Source of the DNA: Desulfobacteraceae bacterium
GTDB lineage: Bacteria > Desulfobacterota > Desulfobacteria > Desulfobacterales > Desulfosarcinaceae
DNA length: 64,000 nucleotides
Assembly: GCA_013003715.1 (NCBI GenBank)
Contig: JABDIN010000093.1
Span: 48,999 to 112,998, forward strand
Direction: 5' to 3'
This document shows, piece after piece, positions 56,527 through 64,000 of the stretch. Numbering within the stretch: position 1 is the first letter of the stretch; every line of letters begins with the position of its first letter. Made by a program: the position numbers and the translations under genes. The notes beneath the pieces are model-generated. The model had not been told where the DNA came from. It searched no databases and worked only from the letters and a program-made list of their open reading frames with translations.

Positions 56527-57951
56527 ATGATTGAACATGAATTGGACCGCTATTGGAAGACCGTCGTCAACACTATTCAGGACGGTATCATGATTGTCAA
56601 TAAATACGGCATCATCGTTTCCATCAACAACGCATTCGAACGGATTACACAGTATAGGAAGGAAGAACTCATCGGGAAGACCTGCCAGGCCCTGAATTGC
56701 GATATCTGCGATAAGGTGTGGGAAAACTGCAATGGACACTGGTGTGCGCTTTTCAGGACCGGGGAACTTCAGAAGCGCGAGTGCTCAATAATCCGTAAAG
56801 ACGGTCAGCGCATTCATGCCTTGAAACATGCGTCCATTCTCCACAACGACCAGGGAGAAGCCATCGGTGCGGTGGAAACCTTAACGGATATTACGGAACT
56901 CATCCGCAAGGACCATCAGATTGAAGCATATAAACGCGAGCTGAGGACCACGAACGGATTTTACGGTATCATCGGGTCGTCCCCGGTCATGCAACAGGTC
57001 TTCGATTTAATGGTGAATGCCGCTCAATCCGATGCACCGGTAATCATTTATGGAGACAGCGGCACCGGGAAAGAGCTGGTGGCCAAGGCCGTGCACAAGC
57101 TCAGCACGCGAATGGATAAGCCCTATGTGAAGGTCAATTGTGCGGCTTTAACCGAATCGCTGCTGGAAAGTGAATTGTTCGGCCATGTCAAAGGGGCATA
57201 TACCGGTGCTTACCGTGACCGCGTCGGCCGGTTCGAAACCGCCCACGGCGGCAGCATCTTCCTGGATGAAATCGGTGACCTGCCATTGTCCACCCAGGTT
57301 AAAATGCTACGGGTGCTTGAGGAGAAAACCATCGAGCGGGTCGGTGATGTCGTCCCCATCCCGGTGGATGCGCGGGTGATCTCGGCCACCAACCGGAATC
57401 TGGCCGGATTAGTGCAAAGCAAGGCTTTCCGGGAGGATTTCTACTTCAGAATCAATGTAATTCCCATTCATCTGCCGCCGCTCAGGGAGCGGGTCGAGGA
57501 TATTCCGTTTCTGGCCGAGTTCTTTTTTCGTAAGATTCGCCGGAAAAGCCGGAAGAACATTAATAATATCGATAATAAAACCATGGATATACTCATGCGG
57601 TATACCTGGCCCGGTAATGTGCGGGAGCTGAAAAGTGCATTCGAATATGCCTGTGTTACCTGCAATGAGAGCATGATCCGCCCCTTTCATCTGCCGCCGG
57701 CCATCGTCAATCAAGCCCCCCCGGGCAGCTCACCGGTCAAAAAATCATTCAACCGGGAAGAGATAAAAAAAATCGAATTGATCGAGACCTTAAGGGAAAC
57801 CGGCGGCAACCAGTCAAAAGCCGCGGAGAGGCTCGGTATCAGCAGGGTTACGGTTTGGAACCGCATGAAAAGGTACGGCATCAACGCCAAACTGGACATT
57901 GAAATCAACGGGCATCCGGCGGATTCAGCGGATTCCATGTCCCGTTCTTAA
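56527..57951 (+). CDS. PAS-AAA+-Fis sigma-54-dependent transcriptional activator
   Basis: A 474-residue activator. An N-terminal PAS domain is cysteine-rich (Cys53, Cys58, Cys61, Cys68, Cys73, Cys86), which suggests an iron-sulfur or redox sensor. The AAA+ domain has Walker A GDSGTGK (176-182) and GAYTGA (223-228). A Fis-type helix-turn-helix ends the protein (RLGISRVTVWNRMKRYGI). No receiver domain is present, so it responds to its PAS signal. It is divergent from, and the probable activator of, the HdrA/MetF operon. Confidence 0.88.
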   Translation: MIEHELDRYWKTVVNTIQDGIMIVNKYGIIVSINNAFERITQYRKEELIGKTCQALNCDICDKVWENCNGHWCALFRTGELQKRECSIIRKDGQRIHALKHASILHNDQGEAIGAVETLTDITELIRKDHQIEAYKRELRTTNGFYGIIGSSPVMQQVFDLMVNAAQSDAPVIIYGDSGTGKELVAKAVHKLSTRMDKPYVKVNCAALTESLLESELFGHVKGAYTGAYRDRVGRFETAHGGSIFLDEIGDLPLSTQVKMLRVLEEKTIERVGDVVPIPVDARVISATNRNLAGLVQSKAFREDFYFRINVIPIHLPPLRERVEDIPFLAEFFFRKIRRKSRKNINNIDNKTMDILMRYTWPGNVRELKSAFEYACVTCNESMIRPFHLPPAIVNQAPPGSSPVKKSFNREEIKKIELIETLRETGGNQSKAAERLGISRVTVWNRMKRYGINAKLDIEINGHPADSADSMSRS

Positions 57952-58085
57952 CAGATTATCAGCTTCGCTTGACATCCTCCTTCCGCTTCCACATCCCCCA
58001 TCACATACCCATCCAGTGCCGTGCGGGACATCACATGACAGGCCGAGGACTCTCCGGTGATCATGACTCGAGGTTTTCTGTCCAT
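57948..58085 (-). pseudogene. Fragment of a Y1 (IS200/REP-associated type) transposase
   Basis: Forty-five codons read MDRKPRVMITGES, ACHVMSRTALDGYVMGDVE and then lose similarity before a stop. This is the N-terminus of Y1_Tnp-superfamily transposases, which normally have YHVMSR near this point. The HUH and catalytic Tyr parts are missing, so it cannot be active. Its stop overlaps the end of the activator gene. Confidence 0.6.
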
Positions 58086-58858
58086 CTCAGGTTCTCCTGC
58101 CCAAGGTTGTCGGCAAAGCAGCAGGCCGTTCTTTTCCTCTGCTGTCCCACTTCCTTTCCGGACAGGAGATCTCGCCTGATCCAATAAACGCGGTTTTACT
58201 ATTGCTCCGGCGGAGAAATATGCAAAACGCGTATGTCTGGTTTATGGGAGGCGGTGGCTGCAAGAAGGCTTGTCCCCAGTACGTTCCGCCGGAAACTCAT
58301 TACGCGAATCAGCGATACGTCACTTTACCTATTTAGTTGCCGGATTAGTATAACAGAACGTTCTGCTGCAAATATTGACAAAACAACCGTCACGTGCGAG
58401 AAATTAGCCATAATATCAGCTTCTTTCCTGATTTGCACCAATCATCGTCTTTGTATGATGCTATATCAATTTAACGTTAACCAACTGATAATATGTACAT
58501 ATCGTTGTTTTTATGACATTCGTTCTCATGGTCGGTGGATTTGGACAAATAGTCAAATCAATAGTTGACTCATTGGAAGTCATCTCAAAACAGGGATTAA
58601 ACGGTCGATAATCAGAACTATCGGTGCTCTAAGATAACCAACCCGGCGAGGATATTTTTTTTGAGCTGGCTTGTTGGCTATTAAATCGAGAATACAGGTC
58701 TTTCAAACTGATCAGTCGCTTAGTTCATTTTTCGTCCGCACAACAGGTAGAAAAAAAATGGATTATTCGGTCCTCTAAACTATGAGGTTGAGATTATTAA
58801 ACACCAAGAATGGAAAAAAATACCCCAAAATCTGAATTCTTAAAAAGGAAATATAATT
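58086..58858. other. Gap ahead of the cassette array
   Basis: About 770 bases with no credible gene. It contains a perfect 12-base palindrome CAGAACGTTCTG at 58354-58365. At 58634-58681 a hairpin pairs ATAACCAAC with GTTGGCTAT (one mismatch), plus an inner CCGGC/GCTGG arm. The hairpin resembles a degenerate attC site or a terminator. No integrase gene or clear attI was seen. Confidence 0.4.
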
Positions 58859-59062
58859 ATGCCATTCGTTAACATAAAAATCACAAATGAAGATGTTACC
58901 GCTGAAAAGAAAACTGAATTAATAAAAGGAGCAACGGAGTTGTTGAAAGATGTACTTGGAAAAAATCCAGAGACCACAGTTGTTGTAATTGAAGAAGTCG
59001 ATACAGACAGTTGGGGTATTGGGGGAGAAACCGTCACAGAAAGAAGAAAGAAAGGAAAATAA
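58859..59062 (+). CDS. 4-oxalocrotonate tautomerase family protein
   Basis: A 67-residue tautomerase. Pro2 becomes the catalytic N-terminal proline after Met removal, followed by the beta-alpha-beta fold with VNIKITNEDVTAEKKTELIK. AAGGAAA lies before the ATG. Family members tautomerise 2-hydroxymuconate-like acids or have dehalogenase-type side activities. The gene is AT-richer than the chromosomal genes to its left and is the first of an apparent integron-type cassette array. Confidence 0.8.
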   Translation: MPFVNIKITNEDVTAEKKTELIKGATELLKDVLGKNPETTVVVIEEVDTDSWGIGGETVTERRKKGK

Positions 59063-59111
59063 AAAAATTCTCATTACCAGGCAAATAACCCTATTGGAAG
59101 GAATATATATT

Positions 59112-59291
59112 GTGGATCTTGAGAAAGAAGCCAAACGAGCTACTGATATGTTAAATGGTAAAACAATTTATCAAGTTTTACGCCATCGCGTTGGTGAGGT
59201 TTGTATTGAGTGCACAGATGGTACGAGGCTATTTGTTGATCATCAACCAGATGGTATAGAGCTTTCAATTACAAGAATGAACTCAGATTAG
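59112..59291 (+). CDS. Small hypothetical protein in the same cassette
   Basis: A 59-residue protein from a GTG at 59112, preceded by GGAAGGAA. It is basic in the first half and ends in a strand-rich tail (GEVCIECTDGTRLFVDHQPDG, shortened here to its start: GEVCIECTDGTRLF). Similar short proteins of unknown function are common in cyanobacteria and in cassettes. It follows the 4-OT gene by 49 bases and precedes a candidate attC site. Confidence 0.55.
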   Translation: MDLEKEAKRATDMLNGKTIYQVLRHRVGEVCIECTDGTRLFVDHQPDGIELSITRMNSD

Positions 59292-59292
59292 C

Positions 59293-59418
59293 TTATAACC
59301 TGTCATCTCACATTGACCGGGAACCCTGGCCGGCCTTTTTACATAGGCCTTTCAGGATTCAATGGTTCTTCTAAGCATGCCCGAATTGGATTCCCGGTAA
59401 GTTAATTCGCCGTTATAT
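59293..59418 (+). repeat. Candidate attC recombination site 1
   Basis: The site begins with TTATAAC (59293-59299, R'' box) and ends with GTTATAT (59412-59418, R' box), which are complementary at most positions. Inside, ACCGGGAA pairs perfectly with TTCCCGGT. The 126-base length is within the range of long attC sites. The L boxes are weak, so this is less certain than sites 2 and 3. Confidence 0.55.
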
Positions 59419-59451
59419 GCACTCGAATAAACATTGTTTAAGGAGGCGATA

Positions 59452-60180
59452 ATGCGACCAGATCCTGCCAATCTGCTGAAAATTACTAAAATTACAAATC
59501 CGCTTATGGGATTCTATGATACACCTGACAAAAAACCTTTTGAACCTTTTAGTGAAATAAAACACTGCCTTTTTTCCTGCTATAAGGGGTGGATCCGGGG
59601 TGAAAGCACCTGGTTATCCGAACAGACCGTGGGATCCATCGGATGTCCGGGAGCCGGGTATTGGAACTGCAATGTTACGGCCGTGCCAAGTGAAGATGTC
59701 GCACACTATCTTGCGGTACAGGAGGGACTCAAGGCATCACCGAATTTGATGTGTCAATGGCTTGCGAATCAACCACCGTACAAGAAGGAACATGATTATA
59801 TTGTGATCGGGCCGCTTCGAATGGAGAATTATGAGTATCTTAAAACCATAACATTCTATGTAAACCCTGACCAGATCAGCTTGTTGATCACGGGTGCAGA
59901 ATACCACAATGGAAAAGCATCACATCATCCCGTAACTGCGGTGTACGGATCCGGTTGCGGGCAGCTTGCCGCGGTGTTTGATGATTTCGATACACCAAAA
60001 GCCATGATCGGCGGAACAGACATCGCCATGAGACCCTATTTACCCCGCGATATCCTTGCCTTCACTGTCACAAAGGCCATGTTTGAACAACTTTGCCGGT
60101 TGGATGAAAAGAGTTTTCTCCATAAATCGTTCTGGAACAATTTAAAACAGGCAAGAGTACAACCGGGCAATGTTTCCTAA
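59452..60180 (+). CDS. DUF169-family protein
   Basis: A 242-residue protein from the ATG at 59452, chosen for its strong AAGGAGG site; an ATG 18 bases upstream is open. It has the DUF169 features: a conserved Cys-rich start (KHCLFSCYKG), the GCPGAGYWNC segment with two cysteines, and YGSGCGQLAAV. The family is found with radical SAM and one-carbon genes in anaerobes. Its function is unknown. The next gene is a broken radical SAM gene. Confidence 0.75.
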   Translation: MRPDPANLLKITKITNPLMGFYDTPDKKPFEPFSEIKHCLFSCYKGWIRGESTWLSEQTVGSIGCPGAGYWNCNVTAVPSEDVAHYLAVQEGLKASPNLMCQWLANQPPYKKEHDYIVIGPLRMENYEYLKTITFYVNPDQISLLITGAEYHNGKASHHPVTAVYGSGCGQLAAVFDDFDTPKAMIGGTDIAMRPYLPRDILAFTVTKAMFEQLCRLDEKSFLHKSFWNNLKQARVQPGNVS

Positions 60181-60195
60181 ACCATAGGGGATAAA

Positions 60196-60816
60196 ATGAT
60201 GAACATCAAACCATGTGATAGCCGCTCTGTCTTGAATCCTTGCACTCTGAAGGATCTGAATTACCAGATCGATCCGTAAATCGGATGTGAACATTGCTGT
60301 TATTACTGCTACGCTCTCAACCAGGCTGAAACAGATTGGAGCAAAAAAGTCTTCATTCATAAGGACATTACCAGCCAACTGGAATCTAAACTGGTAGGAA
60401 TTCCACCACAGACCATATACATGGGCCGGCTAACAGATCCGTATCAACCATGTGAGGCGGAAGACAGACAAACACTCCAAATGCTTGAGTTGTTGCTGGA
60501 AAAAGGCTTTTCAGCAAGTATCCTGACAAAATCCGATTTGGTATTACGTGACACGGATCTTACAAAAATGAACGAGGCGGCGGTCAGCGTCTCGATGGCC
60601 TTCAATGATATTAATGGACTATTGGGGACGTCCTCAAAGTGTACCGACAGAACGAATCGTTCGGGGGGAGAAGGGAAGGGATGCACACAATCTCTTGAAA
60701 GCGCACCTTGGGATGAAATATTAAGCGACGTAGCCACCGGTATTGCGCGCGGAAATATCGATGTCGGCAAATGGATGATAGCGGACAATCAAAAGCAGGA
60801 CGAGGGTGCCTTATAA
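60196..60816 (+). pseudogene. Broken radical SAM (SPL-like) gene
   Basis: The frame from the ATG at 60196 encodes a radical SAM protein. The iron-sulfur motif C-x3-C-x2-C is intact in IGCEHCCYYCYAL, and MGRLTDPYQPCE and SILTKSDLVLRD follow as in spore-photoproduct-lyase-like proteins. A TAA at 60277-60279 interrupts it just before the motif, where a Tyr codon is expected. After about 60610 the frame continues without family similarity. One nonsense change plus loss of the C-terminal half make it inactive. Confidence 0.65.
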
Positions 60817-60908
60817 CAATTCGTTGAAGCAGACCCACCAGGGCGTCAGCCAGTTCTCATAGGCAAATTGGACGCCTCCCTGTTGGCCGCTTAACCCCAC
60901 CGTTAGCC
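60811..60908 (+). repeat. attC recombination site 2
   Basis: It starts with TTATAAC (60811-60817) and ends with GTTAGCC (60902-60908). The L boxes carry GTTGAAGC on one side and GCTTAAC on the other. They pair with one unpaired G, the extrahelical-base feature that sets recombination polarity in attC sites. The 98-base element lies directly after a gene and before the start of the next one. AACAATTCGTTGAAGC closely resembles the ends of well-known cassettes. Confidence 0.8.
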
Positions 60909-60933
60909 ATCCAAATTATTAAAAAGGATTGAT

Positions 60934-61779
60934 ATGAACATACTAAAAATAGCAGCGTTCACGGATGATAACAAAGGTGGCAATCCTGCTGGTGTAGTAA
61001 TTTGCGATGAAATGCCTAAAGAAAAAGAAATGCTTAGCATTGCTAAAAAAGTAGGGTATTCTGAAACAGCCTTTTTGAAATCATTTAAAGACGGTTGGAG
61101 AATTCGCTATTTTTCGCCAGAGATAGAAGTTCCCTTTTGTGGACATGCCACGATTGCCAGTGGATCCGCTTTAGGAGATCGCTTCGGGGAGGGTGTTTAT
61201 AAGCTCTTTCTTAATCACGATGAAATAAGCGTAGGTGTTACAAAATCTGTGAATGGCCGAAATACAGCAGCCTTGCAGTCTCCAGAAACATGGTCAGACG
61301 CTGCACCGCAGGAGTATACCGAAGAAATTCTTAAGACGTTTAAATTGTCTATGACAAATCTTGATCCAAACTTTCCGATTCGGTTTGCTTTTGCCGGTGC
61401 GAAGCATCTTATCATTGTTGTGAAAGAACGCAAGACGCTTGCGAAAATGGATTACCATTTTGAGAATGCGAAAGCTCTAATGATGAATGAGGATGTAGCT
61501 ACAATCAGTCTGCTGTGGCCTGAGTCTGACGAAATTTTCCATTCTCGAAATGCTTTTGCGCCTGGTGGTGTATATGAAGATCCCGCGACAGGTGCAGCGG
61601 CGGCGGCCTTAGCAGGTTACTTACGAGATATAGGCTGGCAAGGAAAAAAAAGATTTGAAATTATCCAAGGAGAAGACATGGGGTGTCCATCACGTCTATT
61701 TGTGGAATACACTTCTACGTCTGGTGCAAGCGTAAAAGTAGCTGGGGAAACCCGTTATATCCGTGAAATTAGGGTCTAA
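60934..61779 (+). CDS. PhzF-family isomerase
   Basis: A 281-residue PhzF-fold protein. Glu45-like catalytic residue in GYSETAFL, PFCGHATIASG, and the phosphate-binding-like EDPATGAAAAALAGYL segment are all present. PhzF enzymes catalyse proton shifts such as in phenazine synthesis; most members have unknown substrates. It lies between attC sites 2 and 3, so it fills one complete gene cassette. Confidence 0.88.
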   Translation: MNILKIAAFTDDNKGGNPAGVVICDEMPKEKEMLSIAKKVGYSETAFLKSFKDGWRIRYFSPEIEVPFCGHATIASGSALGDRFGEGVYKLFLNHDEISVGVTKSVNGRNTAALQSPETWSDAAPQEYTEEILKTFKLSMTNLDPNFPIRFAFAGAKHLIIVVKERKTLAKMDYHFENAKALMMNEDVATISLLWPESDEIFHSRNAFAPGGVYEDPATGAAAAALAGYLRDIGWQGKKRFEIIQGEDMGCPSRLFVEYTSTSGASVKVAGETRYIREIRV

Positions 61780-61833
61780 CAAATCCGCTGCTCCCGTCGC
61801 TGGTTCCTCGCGCCGGAGATCAGAACGTTATGT
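61774..61833 (+). repeat. attC recombination site 3
   Basis: A compact 60-base site: GTCTAAC (61774-61780, overlapping the phzF stop) at one end and GTTATGT (61827-61833) at the other. CTGCTCC pairs with GGAGATCAG, leaving two unpaired bases on one arm. The size is that of the shortest classical attC sites. Confidence 0.75.
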
Positions 61834-61856
61834 TTCTCAAATAATCGGAGTCACAA

Positions 61857-62207
61857 ATGAGCAGTATTTTTGTCATTGTTGTTGTCGTTAGTTTTCTTTT
61901 CGGTTGCAGAAAACCTTTATACGGTGGCATTGCCGGGACAATTGCTGCAGCAATTGCATATTATCTATTTTTCGAGAAATTCGACGTACTCATATTTTTC
62001 GTCGTTATTGCGGTAGGATTCCTTTTAAGCCTGCTTGTAGCGTATTTCAGCTCTTGGTTCTTCTCGGGATTTAGAGGAGGAAGGAGCCATTCTGGGCCAA
62101 GCATTATCGGTGGGTTCGGTAAGGGTCAAACGGCTCATAGGGGTAGTGGTATCATTCTCTCTGATGAAGAACGTAAGGGCATGAAACCAGAGCACAGGAC
62201 AAAATAA
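61857..62207 (+). CDS. Small membrane protein in last cassette
   Basis: A 116-residue protein with two or three hydrophobic segments in residues 1-70 and a Gly/Ser/Arg-rich polar tail (FRGGRSHSGPSI). It follows attC site 3 by 23 bases. After its stop, CGTGAAA and TTTCACG (62228-62262) form an inverted repeat that may be a decayed attC, with no clear R' box. Family not recognised. Confidence 0.6.
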   Translation: MSSIFVIVVVVSFLFGCRKPLYGGIAGTIAAAIAYYLFFEKFDVLIFFVVIAVGFLLSLLVAYFSSWFFSGFRGGRSHSGPSIIGGFGKGQTAHRGSGIILSDEERKGMKPEHRTK

Positions 62208-62496
62208 TTTTTCATCCATAACAAAAACGTGAAACAGACGGCCTGAAAATAGCGATTTCACGAAAAGACCGTGAAGGTTTGATATTTATTTAGTCCGCTG
62301 CTCACTTCCACCTTGGAATCATGATCGGTGAGTTATTCAATTACTTTTTGAATGTCCCCAGGATACTCAGGCGACTTTTGCCAGAGCCCAACCAACATGT
62401 CGGGGTGGGCTTTGACCAGATAAGCTATTCCCATGAGCCATATTTTTGTGTACAGTAATCCATAAAAAGCAAGTTCTGATTTGGGGGAAATCCTCG

Positions 62497-63441
62497 ATGA
62501 CATCACTCTCGCCCCTTGTCTCCTTGATGTCCACTCTGGTGTTTTGGGCGATGGCTTTTGCTCGTTCCCTCGGTCTGCAGATCGGTAAAAACATGACTCT
62601 ATCAGGGGTGGTCGATGGCGTCTCCGTCGTGGTGTCCCCTGATCGGGTCCTTCTGGAGGAATCAGCGGTCATGGTGATCCGGGTTGTCCTTCAGGTCGAG
62701 TCCGGGGAACGTTGGTTTATCGTGGTACGATCTCATGTTCGGGAGGGGCTCGAAGCGCCGAAGGTATCGGCGGAGCTGGTGCCAGTATTGACAGGGGTCG
62801 AAGATTTTGACCGGCGATACCTGACTTTTGCCGAGGGGCCTCTTCCTTTCATGAGCTGGGATGATGGGGCATTGCTGCGGCTGCTTGCCGAGGCTGGGCT
62901 TGAGTTGATCATCGCCCAGGCCGGGGCGATCGATGCCTGGTATGGTATAGGTGTTCGAGAGAGTGGATATACTAAGCGAGTAACCATGCTATCAAAAAAA
63001 GCACTATGTCGTCTTGAGTCTGCTGGTTGGTGCAAAGGCCGAATAGTCAATATGGACAAGTACTTTCGAAGCACAGAGTCTTTCGACAGGACAGTCCCAA
63101 AATGCGTGTCAAGTTTCATGATAGAGTTTGGTGGGCTACATATTTTCTATCCACACCAGAGGCTACCTGAAGAGACTAATGATGTGAAACTTTTGGGAAA
63201 TGAGAATTATCCGAAAAGTATGTCGATCGTTGATTATGAACCTCTTCTAAATATGGATGCATATCTCATCGGAGAGGCCTCAAACGGTTTCGTATTCCTA
63301 CTCATTGCTGAAGATGGAAAAGTCTATGAGAACATGGATGGCTGTCTATACTTTTTAGGGTACTCGGGAAAAGATGCGCTTAACTCTAAACTAACTAATC
63401 GCCCGCTGGGTAAACCGATAAAAGGATACAAGTCCCTGTAA
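62497..63441 (+). CDS. Chimeric protein with C-terminal SUKH-3 immunity domain
   Basis: A 314-residue protein from the ATG at 62497; the open frame starts 17 codons earlier. Residues from about 170 to the end match SUKH-3 immunity proteins: KALCRLESAGWCKGR, then FMIEFGGLHIFYP and the late EASNGFVFLLIAEDGKVYE. The N-terminal 160 residues are of different composition (Leu/Val-rich, with DGVSVVVSPDRV) and match no immunity family. GC-rich and AT-rich halves meet near 62990. SUKH proteins neutralise bacterial nuclease toxins. No toxin gene is adjacent. Confidence 0.6.
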   Translation: MTSLSPLVSLMSTLVFWAMAFARSLGLQIGKNMTLSGVVDGVSVVVSPDRVLLEESAVMVIRVVLQVESGERWFIVVRSHVREGLEAPKVSAELVPVLTGVEDFDRRYLTFAEGPLPFMSWDDGALLRLLAEAGLELIIAQAGAIDAWYGIGVRESGYTKRVTMLSKKALCRLESAGWCKGRIVNMDKYFRSTESFDRTVPKCVSSFMIEFGGLHIFYPHQRLPEETNDVKLLGNENYPKSMSIVDYEPLLNMDAYLIGEASNGFVFLLIAEDGKVYENMDGCLYFLGYSGKDALNSKLTNRPLGKPIKGYKSL

Positions 63442-63654
63442 ACCCTCGGTTGGAAAGAAGGTAAGCGACAATTTAACCCCATCTTCACAGCCAGACAAAG
63501 GACCATGATCCTGCCAAGCAAATCATCAATTTGAGGAGGACATGACACAGATATCTACATAGCTCGGCCCGACAAGAACATCCCCGTGAGGATTCCGGTG
63601 ATGGCCTCTGTATTAAACTGTCAATTTGATTCCCCTTCAATCGATAGCTACTGC

Positions 63655-63922
63655 CCTTGATGCCGATGACCACCGAGGGAGATGTCATATAAAAGTTTTT
63701 GGGGACTGATGGTATATTGGGCACGGCCTTTTCCCGGCCTGCCATGGTTGTATTTTGCGACGGTTCATTTCCCGATCGTTTTTCAGGGCCTCATAAAACC
63801 GTTTGTCCTGTACAAGATTGCCTTTGGTCAATGGGATCTCGTAAATGACCACAAACCGGTCGTCATCATAGATCCGCATCATTTGATCTTTGACCCTTAA
63901 CACCACCGTCTTGAACGGCATG
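63655..63922 (-). pseudogene. Remnant of an IS21-type transposase (IstA) C-terminus
   Basis: The minus strand encodes VLRVKDQMMRIYDDDRFVVI and KGNLVQDKRFYEALKND, and after a frame shift near 63758 continues HGRPGKGRAQYTISPQKL. Both parts, joined across the frame change, resemble the C-terminal domain of IS21-family IstA proteins. No complete insertion sequence or istB is seen. The 213 bases before it hold nothing recognisable. Confidence 0.45.
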
Positions 63923-64000
63923 AAACGGTACGGCATCAACGCCAAACAAGACATTGAAATCAACGGGTGTCCGACGGATGCAGCTGATTCCAAGTCCCGT
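63911..64000 (+). pseudogene. Partial second copy of the activator gene's 3' end
   Basis: The last 90 bases are about 85 percent identical to 57855-57945, the end of the sigma-54 activator. They translate as MKRYGINAKQDIEINGCPTD against MKRYGINAKLDIEINGHPAD. Sequence just upstream no longer encodes the Fis helix-turn-helix. It is a decayed duplicate or the edge of another relic, cut by the window end. Confidence 0.65.

Noticed and set aside
58354..58365. Perfect palindrome CAGAACGTTCTG as a LexA box
   Set aside because: GAAC and GTTC are directly joined without the four-base spacer of Gram-positive LexA sites, and it does not fit CTGT-N8-ACAG. It is noted in the gap entry only.
60277..60279. 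In-frame stop in the radical SAM gene as a recoded (selenocysteine or pyrrolysine) codon
   Set aside because: The codon is TAA, which is neither the UGA nor the UAG used for recoding, and the gene's second half is also degraded.
62349..62450. A 33-codon minus-strand frame (MGIAYLVKAHPDM...) between the last cassette and the SUKH gene
   Set aside because: Protein-like in composition but too short, without a convincing ribosome site or family match.

Overview
The window looks like a chromosomal stretch of a strictly anaerobic member of the Desulfobacterota, most likely a sulfate reducer of the Desulfobacterales type. This is inferred from the gene content: a MetF/MetV/MvhD/HdrA one-carbon and electron-transfer cluster, a split F0-only atp operon with sodium-type rotor subunits, an in-frame UGA selenoprotein, sigma-54 regulators with PAS sensors, and a tripartite tricarboxylate (TTT) transporter. 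No rRNA, tRNA, CRISPR array or complete insertion sequence was seen.

Layout. 1-7.7 kb (minus strand): housekeeping genes, namely the start of rnc, a PHP phosphoesterase, dksA, fabD, hemA, a CcsA-type cytochrome c assembly protein, a siroheme synthase NAD/ferrochelatase protein, an MBL-fold hydrolase and a DHH phosphoesterase. 8.0-11.9 kb (plus strand): F0 genes atpZ-atpI-atpB-atpE(4x)-atpE-atpF-atpF. Here one c subunit is a four-hairpin fusion in which only the first hairpin keeps the ion-binding glutamates. It is followed by a terminator and convergent clpB, trmL and an M48 lipoprotein protease. 17-27.7 kb: an amidohydrolase, a GNAT, an ABC-type binding protein, and a TTT transporter (tctCBA) with a candidate sigma-54 promoter and an adjacent hybrid kinase/NtrC-type pair. 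27.7-44.6 kb: mixed metabolic, signalling and secreted proteins (threonine/serine dehydratase, two VWA proteins, HDOD-GGDEF, MerR, RsgA, SDR, M28 peptidase). Among them is a selenoprotein whose UGA codon would make ordinary gene callers split it in two.

45.3-56.4 kb (minus strand): an apparent eleven-gene operon. It reads TusA-like, MetF-like, a double-length HdrA, MvhD, MetV, MetF, a receiver-only regulator, two ACT-like proteins and two histidine kinases. It sits behind a near-consensus sigma-54 promoter, and a divergent sigma-54 activator (56.5-58.0 kb) lies just upstream. I infer that methylene-tetrahydrofolate reduction/oxidation in the Wood-Ljungdahl pathway is coupled here to an HdrA flavoprotein, and that the operon carries its own redox-related signalling module.

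58-64 kb: an accessory region. It has a transposase fragment, an integron-like cassette array without an integrase (4-OT plus a small protein, DUF169 plus a broken radical SAM gene, PhzF, and a membrane protein, with attC sites between), a chimeric SUKH-3 protein, an IS21-like remnant, and a decayed second copy of the 3' end of the sigma-54 activator at the right edge.
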